Source: an uncultured Bacteroides sp. (GTDB taxonomy: Bacteria > Bacteroidota > Bacteroidia > Bacteroidales > Bacteroidaceae). From it: a stretch of DNA of 57,370 nt. Below, one piece after another: positions 27,037 through 37,178 of this stretch. Below the pieces are notes generated by a model. That model saw only the letters and a list, made by a program, of their open reading frames with translations, had not been told where the DNA came from and searched no databases. The stretch is taken from NCBI GenBank assembly GCA_947074295.1, contig CAMTPC010000008.1, positions 1 through 57,370 on the forward strand, read 5' to 3'. The translations under genes were made by a program, and so were the position numbers. Every line of letters begins with the position of its first letter. Within the stretch, counting starts at the first letter, position 1.

Positions 27037-27073
27037 GTGAAGGAAAATTCTATATATATTTAAGAATTATATT
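27013..27073. repeat. 16-bp direct repeat spanning the batE stop codon
   Basis: ATTTAAGAATTATATT occurs exactly at 27013-27028 and 27058-27073. The second copy contains the batE stop (27067-27069) and the first lies in the loop and arm of the terminator. It looks like a small local duplication. Confidence 0.6.
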
Positions 27074-27891
27074 ACCTCAATAGCCGCAGCAGGAACCCAT
27101 CCTACTTTTCCGTCCTCTAGTCTTATTTCCTTCCATCCAATCATGGAATTATCTTTTACATCTACTTTACGTCCTTCATGCAGAACAAATAGTCCTGTTC
27201 CACTTTCACTTGGCGTACTACGGACGGTGACACTAGGTTGCATGATAATTGCACTACTACGGTCTACCAAGCTACGTTTTTGTTGTGCTGCAAAAACATT
27301 TGCTAGCACAACAATGCAAATGCACAATAAACCACTAAAGAATCCAATTTTCTTTATCATTACGTTTTTAGAAAAGATAAAGAAATAAGCAGCAACAATC
27401 AAGATTATAAAAAAGACGATAGCACAAACACCCCAATTGTCAGCACTTTGCATATTAATAAGAGATTTAGTCCAAGATACAAAGAAAATCTCTGGAGTTT
27501 CCTCGACCTTGTCAATAGCCTTTGCGCGAGCCATCTCCAAGTTAAAGCGAATATCGGCATTACCAGGATCAAGCAATAAGGCTCTTTCATAATTTAAAAT
27601 GGCACGAGCTATCTCGTTTGACTTATAATAGCTGTTGCCCAAGTTGTAATAGACATCAGAAGATTCACCATCCATCAACAATAACTCATAAAGTTCTGCT
27701 GCACCCACAAAATCATTATTAATATAGGCACTATCCGCTGATTGTTTACTGATTACAGACGATGAGGGAATATATAATGTATCAGCCAGCATTACAACAG
27801 CAGGTTCTTCCACTAAGCTATCATTTTGTGCATAGATAGCAGATGAAAAGATAAATACACCAAGTAAAGCTATATATTTTATCCAGTTCAT
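27067..27891 (-). CDS. batE: BatE: TPR and SH3-like membrane protein
   Basis: 274 residues. Signal peptide MNWIKYIALLGVFIFSSAIYAQ; a TPR pair at about 60-125 (YYNLGNSYYKSNEIARAILNYERALLLDPGNADI); two membrane helices at about 155-205; and a C-terminal SH3-like domain (VTVRSTPSESG, VGWVPAAAIEVI). This is the last gene of the Bacteroides aerotolerance operon, 13 bases after batD. Its biochemical role is unknown. The TPR suggests partner binding at the periplasmic face. Confidence 0.92.
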   Translation of the reverse strand: MNWIKYIALLGVFIFSSAIYAQNDSLVEEPAVVMLADTLYIPSSSVISKQSADSAYINNDFVGAAELYELLLMDGESSDVYYNLGNSYYKSNEIARAILNYERALLLDPGNADIRFNLEMARAKAIDKVEETPEIFFVSWTKSLINMQSADNWGVCAIVFFIILIVAAYFFIFSKNVMIKKIGFFSGLLCICIVVLANVFAAQQKRSLVDRSSAIIMQPSVTVRSTPSESGTGLFVLHEGRKVDVKDNSMIGWKEIRLEDGKVGWVPAAAIEVI

Positions 27892-27904
27892 GTTTATCTT
27901 GAAA

Positions 27905-29752
27905 TTATTTAATTGAATTCTCCATTTTACTAATCACAGCCAATGAAGCAGAGTAAACTTTATCCATAGCTTGGTTTTCATCACCAGGCGCATATCGTGC
28001 AAACTCGCAATCATTCAAAGCATCGATAAATTCTTTTATCAACTCTTCATTAACGCCACGTTTACGCAGTTTTTCTTCCACATTACCCTTAGAGAGACGT
28101 GCTACAGGAATATTTAGTTTATCGCTAACATATCCCCAGAGCGCTTTGAGCACTTCATCATAAAAAGCATCCTTCTTATTCTCTGAAAGCAATTTACCAG
28201 CCGATTTCATACGTTTTACAGCCACTTTATTAGCCTTCTTTGTACGTACTTTGGCCACATTGGCATTCTCTGCTGCCTGTTTATAATGCATAATAAAGAA
28301 AATCAAGAAAGCCAAGAATGGTAAGATATAACACAGCCAGTAAATCCATGAACCGAAGAAGAATTCACCTCTCGTTTGTAAACTGCTGTCAATGAGCTTA
28401 ATATAGCGAATATCTTCTCCCAATATTCTAAGATCTTCTTTATTCGTAAAATTAGCTACAACCTGATCAGCATTTCCACTACCCTTCTCCACCTGTATAT
28501 TATAGGCATCTGTAGTAAGCGTCTTATAAGATTTGGTTTTCAAATCGAAATAACTAGAACTTACTGCCGGTATAGTATAATCACCCGCATGACGAGGAAT
28601 AGCCAGGTATTCTACTACCTTATTACCTGTTAGACCAGCGGAAGTCAAACGCATCTGATTGTCTACCTTAGGTTCATATACCTCAAAGCTTTCAGGGAAT
28701 TTTACATCAGGATTGGAAATCAATTTCATGTTTCCGGTACCCGAAATAATAAGTTTCAATGTAATAGCATCATTAGTCTTTACTTCCTGAGCACTGATAG
28801 TGGATGAAAGTGAGAATTCGCCTACCGCACCCGAAAAATCGGCTGGTTTATTTGATGGCAACGCCAAAACATCAATATTTATAGCTGGTGTGCTCAATGC
28901 TTTCTTGATGGCAACAACATTACCTCCACCATTGAAGAAGGCATCAAACGGGTCAGCACTTTGTACCACCTTTTCTATAGCCACATCAAAACGAGCAGGT
29001 TCGATAGTGAGCTTACCACTATGCTGTGGAAAAAGTACAAACTGACGATAAATAGTCGTATAATAGTTACGACCATTATAGTGATCTTGTGACCAAGTGG
29101 CATTCGTAGGCCTATCTATTTCTTGTGAGTGGAATCCTGTAAAATCAGGAAGTTTCACATTCTCCAATGTCATACGTGGCTCACGAGTGAAAATTTTATA
29201 AGTCAACATAAATGCTTCCTGCTCATATACTTTTGTTTTTGTAGCAGTGGCAGTTATAAATACATCTTGATTAGAAATAGTTTGGTTGTTCAATGAAGAT
29301 CTATCATTTGACGATTTCTGCTGTGATGAAGAAGATGATGAAACGTTTCTTACATTTGCGTTATCTTGGGGCAACACCTTAATCTTCATCGCATTTGAGA
29401 TAACTTGACCACCATCAGCAACAATTGTCGCACCAGGAATGCTATACTCACCTGGTTCGCTAGCCAACAATACGAACGTAAACGTCACTCCCTTTTCTGA
29501 AGTCATCGAGCCGTTAACAATCTGTGTATTAGAGAATGAACTTCTAGAAGGTCCCATTAAGACTTCAAAACCCTTCATTGAAGGAGCACGAAAATCCTTA
29601 ATCTTTTGCGTATTAATCTTATAAGAGATTCTAAATCTTTCTCCCTCAACCACAACATCTGGCCCACTTGCTTGAAAAGCAATCTTATCATCGGCCAACG
29701 CTGATACGGTAACTGATATGAGAGTGATAAATAAGAAAATTAGTTTTCTCAT
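27905..29752 (-). CDS. batD: BatD: oxygen-tolerance membrane protein
   Basis: 615 residues. A signal peptide (ending SALA) precedes a large periplasmic part of repeated beta-sandwich domains; EPGEYSIPGATIVADG and HAGDYTIPAVSSSYFD are repeated strand motifs. One membrane helix follows at about 470-490 (YWLCYILPFLAFLIFFIM), then a basic cytoplasmic tail of about 120 residues. This matches the BatD/DUF7379-type layout of aerotolerance operons. It lies 50 bases after batC. The operon is linked to oxidative stress tolerance in B. fragilis; the mechanism is unresolved. Confidence 0.92.
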   Translation of the reverse strand: MRKLIFLFITLISVTVSALADDKIAFQASGPDVVVEGERFRISYKINTQKIKDFRAPSMKGFEVLMGPSRSSFSNTQIVNGSMTSEKGVTFTFVLLASEPGEYSIPGATIVADGGQVISNAMKIKVLPQDNANVRNVSSSSSSQQKSSNDRSSLNNQTISNQDVFITATATKTKVYEQEAFMLTYKIFTREPRMTLENVKLPDFTGFHSQEIDRPTNATWSQDHYNGRNYYTTIYRQFVLFPQHSGKLTIEPARFDVAIEKVVQSADPFDAFFNGGGNVVAIKKALSTPAINIDVLALPSNKPADFSGAVGEFSLSSTISAQEVKTNDAITLKLIISGTGNMKLISNPDVKFPESFEVYEPKVDNQMRLTSAGLTGNKVVEYLAIPRHAGDYTIPAVSSSYFDLKTKSYKTLTTDAYNIQVEKGSGNADQVVANFTNKEDLRILGEDIRYIKLIDSSLQTRGEFFFGSWIYWLCYILPFLAFLIFFIMHYKQAAENANVAKVRTKKANKVAVKRMKSAGKLLSENKKDAFYDEVLKALWGYVSDKLNIPVARLSKGNVEEKLRKRGVNEELIKEFIDALNDCEFARYAPGDENQAMDKVYSASLAVISKMENSIK

Positions 29753-29802
29753 TGTTATTTCAATTATTATAGTCTGTTTTTTAAATTATATCTATACGGC
29801 AC

Positions 29803-30546
29803 TTACCAATCTTTTTCTAAACGCGATCCTTGTAGCACTTGTTGCTTTTGCAATTTTTCTTGCGTTTCTTTTTCATCCTGCATCACAGAGTTAAGGAGTT
29901 GTTCAGCATTCTCACGTGACATTTCATTTTCCTTATTCTCTTGTTGTTCCGGTTGATCTTGTTGCTGATCCTGTTGATCTTGATTCTGTTGATCTTGGTT
30001 TTGATCTTGCTGATCATCATTTTGATCCTGATTCTGTTGATCCTCGTTTTGATCTTCATTCTGATCCTGATCCTGATTCTGATCTTGCTGATCTTGGAGC
30101 TGCTTTTGAGCCAAAGCAAGATTATATCTGGTCTCATCATCTTTCGGATTGTTACGAAGAGACATCTTATAGGCCTCTATAGCCTTCGCATAATCTTGTC
30201 CTGCTTGATAAATAACTCCCATATTGTGATAGGTATGAGCCAACTTCATCTTGTCTTTATCCAGTTTACGGCTCTCTTCAATTTTAGCTGCATCAACATA
30301 TTGTGCAATTGCCTCTTCATATTTTTCTTGTTGTGTCAATGCATTACCAATATTAAACATCGCTTCAGTTGACATCGGATTTATTTCAAGCGCTTTGCGA
30401 TAACTCACCTCAGCATCTACAAACAAGCTATCTTTATATTGACGATTACCTTTACGTAAAAAGTCACGTTCTTCTTTTTGCGCTGAAGCAAACACAGCAA
30501 AACAACTACAAATCAAAAATAGTATATATCTTATTTTCATCTGCAT
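29803..30546 (-). CDS. batC: BatC: TPR protein with a long Gln/Asp/Asn repeat
   Basis: 247 residues. Signal peptide; TPR repeats at about 30-145 (AEVSYRKALEINPMSTEAMFNIGNAL, AIEAYKMSLRNNPKDDETRYNLALA); then about 55 residues built almost only of Q, D, N and E (about 150-205); then a short helical tail. The low-complexity part is acidic and probably disordered. On the DNA level it is a run of near-identical GATCTTG/GATCCTG units. It lies four bases after batB. Confidence 0.92.
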   Translation of the reverse strand: MQMKIRYILFLICSCFAVFASAQKEERDFLRKGNRQYKDSLFVDAEVSYRKALEINPMSTEAMFNIGNALTQQEKYEEAIAQYVDAAKIEESRKLDKDKMKLAHTYHNMGVIYQAGQDYAKAIEAYKMSLRNNPKDDETRYNLALAQKQLQDQQDQNQDQDQNEDQNEDQQNQDQNDDQQDQNQDQQNQDQQDQQQDQPEQQENKENEMSRENAEQLLNSVMQDEKETQEKLQKQQVLQGSRLEKDW

Positions 30547-30550
30547 AGCA

Positions 30551-31576
30551 TCATTTTTTAGAGAATAAATGAATGTTGCGGAACAAAGGATTTTTTCGTT
30601 CCAATATTAACAATTCAACCAATAGTAGCAAGAATATAATCCATGCCACAGCTTGGAACTGCTCATTATATTCAGAATACACTTTTGTCTCAATATCCGA
30701 TTTTGCTAGCTTATTGATTTCGCTTTCAATAGCTCTTTGCGCAGAGTTTGAATTATCCACACGCATATAAATGCCATTACCCGCTTTAGCTATCTCTTGG
30801 CACATCGCTTCATTGAGTTGTGTAATGACCACATTTCCTTCACGATCTCGTCTGAAGTCATTAGTACCTTCAATGGGAATAGGACCACCCTCGGGCAAAC
30901 CTATACCTAAGACATTCACTTGAATGCCTTTAGCAGCAGCTGCTTTTGCAGCCTCCATAGCATCACCTTCATGATTTTCGCCGTCAGTGATTAAGATGAT
31001 AGAGCGTCCCACACCCTCTTGAGGAGTGAAACTACGAGCAGCCAAATTGATAGCAGCCCCAATAGCAGTACCTTGTTTGGATATTAAAGATGGATGAATT
31101 GATGACAAGAACATTTTAGCCGATATATAATCGCTCGTAATAGGTAGTTGAGTAAAAGCATCACCCGCGAAAACCACCATACCTATCTTATCGTTTTCCA
31201 TACCATCGACCAAACGCGAAATCAAACGTTTTGCGCGTTCCAAACGAGAAGGTTGAATATCTTGAGCTAGCATTGAATTAGAGATATCAAGAGCTATCAT
31301 CACTTCTATACCTTGTCTTTTCACGGTCTCCATTTTAGCCCCGAACTGAGGTCGTGCTAATAATAATGGAAACAAAGTCACCGCAGCCAATAAAAGCAGA
31401 AACTTTACATCAGGTCTATACCTAGATACATCAGGCATTAATTGTTGCATCAATTCAGGATCCCCAAATTCACGCAATCTCTTTCTCTTCAAGAAATTAG
31501 AATATAGGTATCCAAAAAACAGGATGGGTACCAGAAAGAGTAAATATAAAAAGTTCGGTTCTTCAAATCGAAACAT
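30551..31576 (-). CDS. batB: BatB: membrane-anchored von Willebrand factor A protein
   Basis: 341 residues. Two N-terminal membrane helices (about 8-27 and 57-74), a VWA domain (about 90-280) with a MIDAS site ALDISNSM (D97, S99, S101) and ITDGENHEGD, and a C-terminal helix (about 310-326). The VWA domain faces the periplasm and should bind Mg2+ and protein partners. It is close to BatA in layout but not identical. It lies 14 bases after batA. Confidence 0.95.
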   Translation of the reverse strand: MFRFEEPNFLYLLFLVPILFFGYLYSNFLKRKRLREFGDPELMQQLMPDVSRYRPDVKFLLLLAAVTLFPLLLARPQFGAKMETVKRQGIEVMIALDISNSMLAQDIQPSRLERAKRLISRLVDGMENDKIGMVVFAGDAFTQLPITSDYISAKMFLSSIHPSLISKQGTAIGAAINLAARSFTPQEGVGRSIILITDGENHEGDAMEAAKAAAAKGIQVNVLGIGLPEGGPIPIEGTNDFRRDREGNVVITQLNEAMCQEIAKAGNGIYMRVDNSNSAQRAIESEINKLAKSDIETKVYSEYNEQFQAVAWIIFLLLLVELLILERKNPLFRNIHLFSKK

Positions 31577-31590
31577 AAGTCATTCAAGTT

Positions 31591-32574
31591 TTAAGGTAAT
31601 TTTTTCAATACCGTATTACGAAGCAACACTTCTAACAACAGGCATAACAAAGCAATGATAGCAAACCATCTGTACTCTTCATGCCTTTTACTGTATTCTT
31701 TTACATTCAACTTTGTTCTCTCCAACTTGTCTATCTGCTCATACACCTCTTTCAATTTAGAGTTGCTTGTGGCACGATAGTAATTACCATCAGTAGTCTT
31801 AGCGATCTGCGTCAATGTATTCTCATCAATCTCTACTGGTACATTGATATATTGTATCGTATTACCAACAGGATAAGGATAAGGAGCAGTACCATTTGTA
31901 CCCACCCCGATTGTATAGACACGAATACCAAAACTTTTAGCAATTTCAGCAGCTGTAAGCGGTGATATATCGCCCATATTATTAGTACCATCAGTCAGTA
32001 GAATGATTACTTTAGACTTAGCTTTACTATCCTTTAGGCGTGTCACCGCATTGGCTATACCCATACCCACCGCAGTACCATCTTGAATAGTACCAGTAGC
32101 AATATTATTAACCAAATTGAGCAATACGCTATGATCCACTGTCAGCGGACACTGTGTAAAACTTTCGCCTGCAAATAAAGTGATACCAATATTATCGTTG
32201 GGACGGCCATTGATGAAAGATGCCGCAACATCCTTTGCAGCTTCCAAACGATTTGGTTTTAGATCTTCGGCAAGCATACTCGTCGAGACGTCCACCGCAA
32301 GCATTATATCAATACCTTCTATCTCACTATTCTGCCAGCGGTCTGTTGACTGCGGACGTGCCAAAACTATAATCAAGAGCACCAATGCTATAATGCGCAA
32401 TATAAATGGCAAATGCAGCAAGTAATTTTTATAACTCTTGGGTGCATTAGCGTATATACTAGCATCAGACACTTGAAGCGTAGCTTGACTATTTCGCCAT
32501 TTTAATATATACCATATAATATAAGGTATCAATAATAGCAGTAGAAATAAATATGCAAAATTGGCAAATACCAT
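31591..32574 (-). CDS. batA: BatA: membrane-anchored von Willebrand factor A protein
   Basis: 327 residues with the same plan as BatB: two N-terminal helices, a VWA domain with MIDAS AVDVSTSM (D95, S97, S99) and LLTDGTNNMGD, and a C-terminal helix. It sits 24 bases downstream of a BatD-like membrane gene. BatA and BatB probably form a hetero-complex worked on by the MoxR ATPase encoded first in the operon; this is inferred from MoxR-VWA systems generally. Confidence 0.95.
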   Translation of the reverse strand: MVFANFAYLFLLLLLIPYIIWYILKWRNSQATLQVSDASIYANAPKSYKNYLLHLPFILRIIALVLLIIVLARPQSTDRWQNSEIEGIDIMLAVDVSTSMLAEDLKPNRLEAAKDVAASFINGRPNDNIGITLFAGESFTQCPLTVDHSVLLNLVNNIATGTIQDGTAVGMGIANAVTRLKDSKAKSKVIILLTDGTNNMGDISPLTAAEIAKSFGIRVYTIGVGTNGTAPYPYPVGNTIQYINVPVEIDENTLTQIAKTTDGNYYRATSNSKLKEVYEQIDKLERTKLNVKEYSKRHEEYRWFAIIALLCLLLEVLLRNTVLKKLP

Positions 32575-32598
32575 TCTAATCGATTTTAAGTTTGTTTG

Positions 32599-33672
32599 TT
32601 AAGCGAATAAATGATAAAGTTGAACACAGACGTAAATCACAGAAAATACCAAAACGGCCGACACGGCAACAACACCTACAATCAGTGAAACCTTCACTGC
32701 TAAAGGTCGTTTTTCAACAATTGTTATTTCTTTAGGAGCCTGTTCTTCGATTTCTTCCTTTTTTGTATCATCGATAAAGTCTATAGCGTTCACTAGATTC
32801 GCATCATTTTCATTCATCATCGGATTGTGTTTAGCGAATTTCACTAAATCGGCCGTCAAAAGCAATTCTTTCAAATCTTTTAAAGCCTCCTTATCCGTTT
32901 CTTGCTGTAATCTATCGAGAATTTCAGAAGATGTCATTTCCAAAGCATTGAAGTCAAAACGATCTCGTATATATGTTCGTATGACATCAGTCAACTGTGT
33001 ATAATACTCCTTTTGATCCCCTGATTTCCAAATCTTTTCCCCTTTAATACGTTCAATTTCAGACATTGCCGCCTGATGTGGAGGGAGTTTGGGTTCTACC
33101 TTCACTTTACGAATAATAGGTTTATTATCTTGCAATCGCTTAAGCAAATAAATTAATAAGATTACGATAGGCACTACTAAAAAGGCGCAAATCATCATCC
33201 ATATCCAATCATTCCATACGAAAATTGGCTTCATGTTCTCTTTCTGGCCGAAGAAATAGTCAGGATGCAGAGAATCTAAAGGTATAGAATAAGAATAAAC
33301 CTTCAACGCCAAAGGATTAGATGCATAAGACTGATTATCAACTTCAACCGTCATTGGTGGCAAATAATATAAAGCGGAGTCGAATGACGTCACTATATAA
33401 GATTGTGTCACAACCATACGCTTACGATCATTAAGATATTGCGTATCTGGTTTGGCTACATCTATAATTTCTACACCACGAATCAAAGTATCTTTGTAAA
33501 CAGGGAAAAAGATTCGTTGATTAGTATCTGCAGAAACCTGAAGATTAATAGCAGTTTGCTCTCCGATCATGATTTGCAGCGAATCGATGGTTGCATCCAC
33601 TGTGACTGACTGCGCATGACTGCGACTTAGCAAGGAAAAAGTAAATAAGAGTAGAATGAATATTTTTTTCAT
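32599..33672 (-). CDS. Bat-operon membrane protein with BatD-like periplasmic part
   Basis: About 357 residues from the ATG at 33672 (MKKIFILLLFTFSLLSRSHAQ, a signal peptide). The reading frame extends upstream to 33702 but would then overlap the DUF58 gene. A beta-rich periplasmic segment (about 22-145) is followed by a membrane helix (about 158-178), a cytoplasmic helical part (IRTYIRDRFDFNALEMTSSEIL) and a final helix (about 328-350). This protein is a regular member of bat operons between the DUF58 protein and BatA. It has no agreed name or known activity. Confidence 0.87.
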   Translation of the reverse strand: MKKIFILLLFTFSLLSRSHAQSVTVDATIDSLQIMIGEQTAINLQVSADTNQRIFFPVYKDTLIRGVEIIDVAKPDTQYLNDRKRMVVTQSYIVTSFDSALYYLPPMTVEVDNQSYASNPLALKVYSYSIPLDSLHPDYFFGQKENMKPIFVWNDWIWMMICAFLVVPIVILLIYLLKRLQDNKPIIRKVKVEPKLPPHQAAMSEIERIKGEKIWKSGDQKEYYTQLTDVIRTYIRDRFDFNALEMTSSEILDRLQQETDKEALKDLKELLLTADLVKFAKHNPMMNENDANLVNAIDFIDDTKKEEIEEQAPKEITIVEKRPLAVKVSLIVGVVAVSAVLVFSVIYVCVQLYHLFA

Positions 33673-33685
33673 ATTACAAAGCACA

Positions 33686-34555
33686 TCAATTACGTTTTGC
33701 AAACAGGTTCAACAAAGCCTTAACATAGTCTTGATCTGTACGTACAGACACTGAGTCCACATTACTTTTCTTAAAGGCATCACTCAGTGCCTCTTGTTTG
33801 TTCATCCACCAACTATAATGAGCATTCCGCACAGCAGTAGAAGAGGTGTCAATCCATTGCTCCACACCCGACTCAGCATCACGAACTTTCATCAGGCCCA
33901 CTGATGGTAATTCAGCTACACGTCTATCATAAACCTGTATTGCAACCAAGTCATGTTTACGATTGGCGATAGTCATTGCATTACGAAAATTATCATTGTC
34001 AATAAAGTCAGATATAACAAAAGCAGTACATCTTCTTTTCATTACGTTGGTCAAATACTCCAATGCCATTCGTATATTGGTCAAACGGCTTTGGGGTCTA
34101 AAATCTATCAACTCACGAATGATACATAAGATATGTTTTCTGCCTTTCTTTGGTGGAATAAACTTCTCTATTCGATCAGAGAAAAAGATCACACCAATCT
34201 TATCATTATTTTGCATAGCCGAGAATGCAAGCGTAGCAGCTATTTCAGTTAGCATATCACGTTTGAGTTGTTTGACAGTACCAAACTCCAAACTTCCTGA
34301 TACATCGACTAAAAGCATCATAGTCAGCTCGCGTTCTTCTTCGAAAACCTTAATGTAAGGCTTATTAAAACGCGCCGTCACGTTCCAGTCGATGTCACGT
34401 ATATCATCTCCAAACTGATATTCTCGAACCTCAGAGAATGCCATTCCTCGCCCTTTGAAGGCAGAATGGTACTGGCCTGCAAATATATTATTGGATAGTC
34501 CGCGCGTCTTTATTTCGATCTGACGCACTTTCTTTAATATTTCACTTGTTTCCAT
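33686..34555 (-). CDS. DUF58 protein (VWA-like, MoxR-associated)
   Basis: 289 residues, no signal peptide. The DUF58 signature is clear: GRGMAFSEVREYQFGDDIRDIDWNVTAR, followed by a VWA-like fold with VDVSGSLEFG (a MIDAS-like DxSGS). DUF58 proteins accompany MoxR ATPases and are thought to be their substrates or adaptors. It lies 92 bases after the MoxR gene and 13 bases before the next start. Confidence 0.94.
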   Translation of the reverse strand: METSEILKKVRQIEIKTRGLSNNIFAGQYHSAFKGRGMAFSEVREYQFGDDIRDIDWNVTARFNKPYIKVFEEERELTMMLLVDVSGSLEFGTVKQLKRDMLTEIAATLAFSAMQNNDKIGVIFFSDRIEKFIPPKKGRKHILCIIRELIDFRPQSRLTNIRMALEYLTNVMKRRCTAFVISDFIDNDNFRNAMTIANRKHDLVAIQVYDRRVAELPSVGLMKVRDAESGVEQWIDTSSTAVRNAHYSWWMNKQEALSDAFKKSNVDSVSVRTDQDYVKALLNLFAKRN

Positions 34556-34647
34556 TTGTAGATGTTAAGCATGATTTAAAGAGTTTAAGTATCATAAGAT
34601 AACGACCTATGATACTTAAGATGAAATAGAGTTAAAGTTACTTTAGA

Positions 34648-35643
34648 TTAGGGCACCTCAACTTTATTCAAAATCTTGCTGATAATCTCATCAGAGGTCA
34701 TATTACTTGCTTCGGCCTCATAGCTCAAGCCGATACGGTGACGAAGTACATCATGAGCTACAGCGCGAACATCTTCAGGTACTACATATCCACGTCGTTT
34801 GATAAACGCATATGTACGCGCTGCCAATGCTAGATTGATAGACGCACGTGGTGAGCCACCAAACTCAATCATATCCTTTAGTTCCTTCAAATCATATTTT
34901 TCAGGGAAACGCGTCGCAAAGACTATATCTACAATATAGCGTTCAATCTTTTCATCAAGATATACTTGACGAACCACTTTACGAGCTTCAAGGATTTCTT
35001 CAGCTTTCAGAATTGGTTTCACATCAAACTTCGCGCCACTTATATTCTGACGAATAATCAATTTTTCTTCTTCTGGTTTTGGATATTGGATCACTACCTT
35101 CAGCATGAAACGGTCAACTTGCGCTTCTGGAAGTGGGTACGTACCTTCTTGTTCGATTGGATTCTGTGTTGCCAATACCAAGAATGGTTCTGGTAAGAGG
35201 AATGTCTCTTTGCCAATTGTCACTTGACGTTCCTGCATCGCTTCTAGCAAAGCACTTTGTACTTTAGCGGGAGCACGGTTAATTTCATCAGCAAGCACAA
35301 AGTTAGCAAAAACAGGACCTTTCTTAATTTGGAATGTTTCATCCTTTTGGCTATAAATCATTGTACCTAACACGTCGGCAGGCAACAAGTCTGGAGTAAA
35401 CTGAATACGGCTATATTTAGCGTCAATAAGCGAAGCTAGTGTTTTTATTGCCAATGTTTTGGCTAGACCAGGCACACCTTCCAGTAATACATGTCCGTCC
35501 GAAAGTAATCCAATAAGCAATGATTCAACCAAATGTTTCTGACCAACTATAATTTGGTCCATACCAGTCATCAGATTGGTAACAAATGCACTTTGTTTCT
35601 CAATACGTTCGTTCAATTCGCGAATGTCAATTGTATCAGCCAT
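34648..35643 (-). CDS. MoxR-family AAA+ ATPase heading the bat operon
   Basis: 331 residues, cytoplasmic. Walker A is EGVPGLAKT (55-63), Walker B is in VLADEINRA, and sensor 1 is ATQNPIEQEGTYPLPEAQVDRF. The family assists maturation or metal insertion of protein complexes with VWA partners, here presumably DUF58, BatA and BatB. It is the first gene of the bat operon, with a leader of about 70 bases. Confidence 0.96.
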   Translation of the reverse strand: MADTIDIRELNERIEKQSAFVTNLMTGMDQIIVGQKHLVESLLIGLLSDGHVLLEGVPGLAKTLAIKTLASLIDAKYSRIQFTPDLLPADVLGTMIYSQKDETFQIKKGPVFANFVLADEINRAPAKVQSALLEAMQERQVTIGKETFLLPEPFLVLATQNPIEQEGTYPLPEAQVDRFMLKVVIQYPKPEEEKLIIRQNISGAKFDVKPILKAEEILEARKVVRQVYLDEKIERYIVDIVFATRFPEKYDLKELKDMIEFGGSPRASINLALAARTYAFIKRRGYVVPEDVRAVAHDVLRHRIGLSYEAEASNMTSDEIISKILNKVEVP

Positions 35644-35720
35644 AAATCAAGAACTATTTATTGTTTATATTTACTAAATCTTTTTAGACATAACCACAAA
35701 ACTTGTGCCATATCTGGTGT

Positions 35721-35752
35721 CAAATATACATGATATAATTAACCATTACAAC
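35721..35752 (-). promoter_or_regulatory. Probable promoter of the bat operon
   Basis: On the minus strand GTTG (35749-35752; three of four bases of TTTG), 20 bases, TATATTTG (35721-35728). It lies about 78 bases upstream of the MoxR ATG. The rest of the 35644-35938 gap is AT-rich with only this and the rocD terminator. Confidence 0.58.
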
Positions 35753-35896
35753 TAAAAATATTTAAAAATAGGCTTGAAACGCGCTTATTAAACAACTTTT
35801 ACAAGTTTTTGATGCTTTAACAATTAATCAGTATTCATCTTTATAAATAGCTTTATATAGACAGACACTAAGAACCTATAATACATCATATCTAAC

Positions 35897-35932
35897 AAAA
35901 AAACCGCTTTCCTCCAAAAGAAAAGCGGTTTT
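35897..35932 (-). terminator. Terminator of the arginine catabolic operon
   Basis: AAAACCGCTTT (minus strand, 35922-35932) pairs with AAAGCGGTTTT (35900-35910), 11 pairs, then T's to 35897. It starts seven bases beyond the rocD stop. Confidence 0.84.
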
Positions 35933-35938
35933 GTATTT

Positions 35939-37174
35939 TTATTCAAATTCTCTAACAGTTTTCACTATTATATCGATACACTGACGCAATTGCTCCTCAG
36001 TGATTACCAATGGAGGAGCGAATCTAATGATATTCGTATGCGTTGGCTTTGCCAAAAGTCCATTCTCGGCTAGACGCAAGCAGATATCCCAAGCCAGGTC
36101 TTTATGTTTATCGTTATTGATAACCAAAGCATTGAGCAAACCTCTACCTCGCACATAGGAAGCCACTGTTGATACCTCGCAAAGCCTATTCATCGCATCG
36201 CGGAATATTTGACCAAGGCGGAAAGCATTCTCAGCCAAATGCTCATCTTTGACAACATCAAGCGCAACTATGGCTACACAAGCTGCTATGGGATTACCGC
36301 CAAAAGTAGAGCCATGCTGACCTGGACGAATCACCTCCATGATAGCATCATCTGACAAGACTGCTGATACAGGATAAGCCCCTCCCGAAAGTGCTTTCCC
36401 CAAAATCAATATATCCGGGTGCACACCCTCATAATCACAAGCCAGAAGTCGCCCTGTACGTGCAATGCCCGTTTGAACCTCATCAGCAATAAACAACACA
36501 TTATGCTGTTTACAAAGGTCATAACAAGCCTTCAAGTACCCCTCATCGGGTACAAAGACACCCGCTTCTCCCTGAATAGGCTCTACTAAGAAACCGGCAA
36601 TATCAGGATCGCTCTCGAGCAGTGCTTTTAAAGCCTCTACATTGTTATAGGGTATTGTCACAAAACCGGGAGTATAAGGCCCATAACCATCGAATGCATC
36701 AGGATCTATCGAGAAAGACACAATACTGATTGTACGACCATGAAAATTCCCTTCACAAGTTACAATCTTTGCTTTTCCACTTTCAATACCTTTTTTTTCG
36801 TAGGCCCATTTACGACAAAGCTTCAATGCTGTTTCCACTGCTTCGGCGCCCGTATTCATTGGCAAGAGTTTATCATAACCGAAGTATCGAGTCGCATATT
36901 CTTCATAGCGGCCTAACTTGTCATTATGGAAAGCCCTCGATGTCAATGTAAGCAATCGTGTTTGAGCTGTCATGGCCTCGACGATACGTGGATGACAGTG
37001 CCCTTGGTTGACAGCTGAATAGGCAGAAAGAAAATCAAAATATTGTTTATCATTTACATCCCAAACATGTACACCTTCACCTCGTTGGAGCACCACAGGA
37101 AGCGGATGATAATTATGCGCACCATAGCGCTCTTCCAACTCTATAAGTTGTTTTGCATTCAGTTCTTTTTCCAT
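35939..37174 (-). CDS. rocD: Ornithine aminotransferase
   Basis: 411 residues, class III PLP aminotransferase. Visible blocks are [36 protein letters not shown] (PLP phosphate), [23 protein letters not shown] (aspartate to pyridine N) and [16 protein letters not shown] (Schiff-base lysine). These follow the ornithine-specific rather than acetylornithine pattern. It converts ornithine and 2-oxoglutarate to glutamate semialdehyde and glutamate. It lies four bases after a CtlX-like gene, so ornithine produced there can be consumed at once. Acetylornithine aminotransferase is the alternative, less likely from the neighbours. Confidence 0.93.
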   Translation of the reverse strand: MEKELNAKQLIELEERYGAHNYHPLPVVLQRGEGVHVWDVNDKQYFDFLSAYSAVNQGHCHPRIVEAMTAQTRLLTLTSRAFHNDKLGRYEEYATRYFGYDKLLPMNTGAEAVETALKLCRKWAYEKKGIESGKAKIVTCEGNFHGRTISIVSFSIDPDAFDGYGPYTPGFVTIPYNNVEALKALLESDPDIAGFLVEPIQGEAGVFVPDEGYLKACYDLCKQHNVLFIADEVQTGIARTGRLLACDYEGVHPDILILGKALSGGAYPVSAVLSDDAIMEVIRPGQHGSTFGGNPIAACVAIVALDVVKDEHLAENAFRLGQIFRDAMNRLCEVSTVASYVRGRGLLNALVINNDKHKDLAWDICLRLAENGLLAKPTHTNIIRFAPPLVITEEQLRQCIDIIVKTVREFE

Positions 37175-37178
37175 ATTC

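Noticed and set aside
29883..30372. Several long open frames in other phases across batC
   Set aside because: They arise because the GATCTTG-type repeat has no stop in any frame; translations are low complexity (Asp/Leu/Ile or Lys/Arg/Ile runs) and batC has the signal peptide and TPRs.
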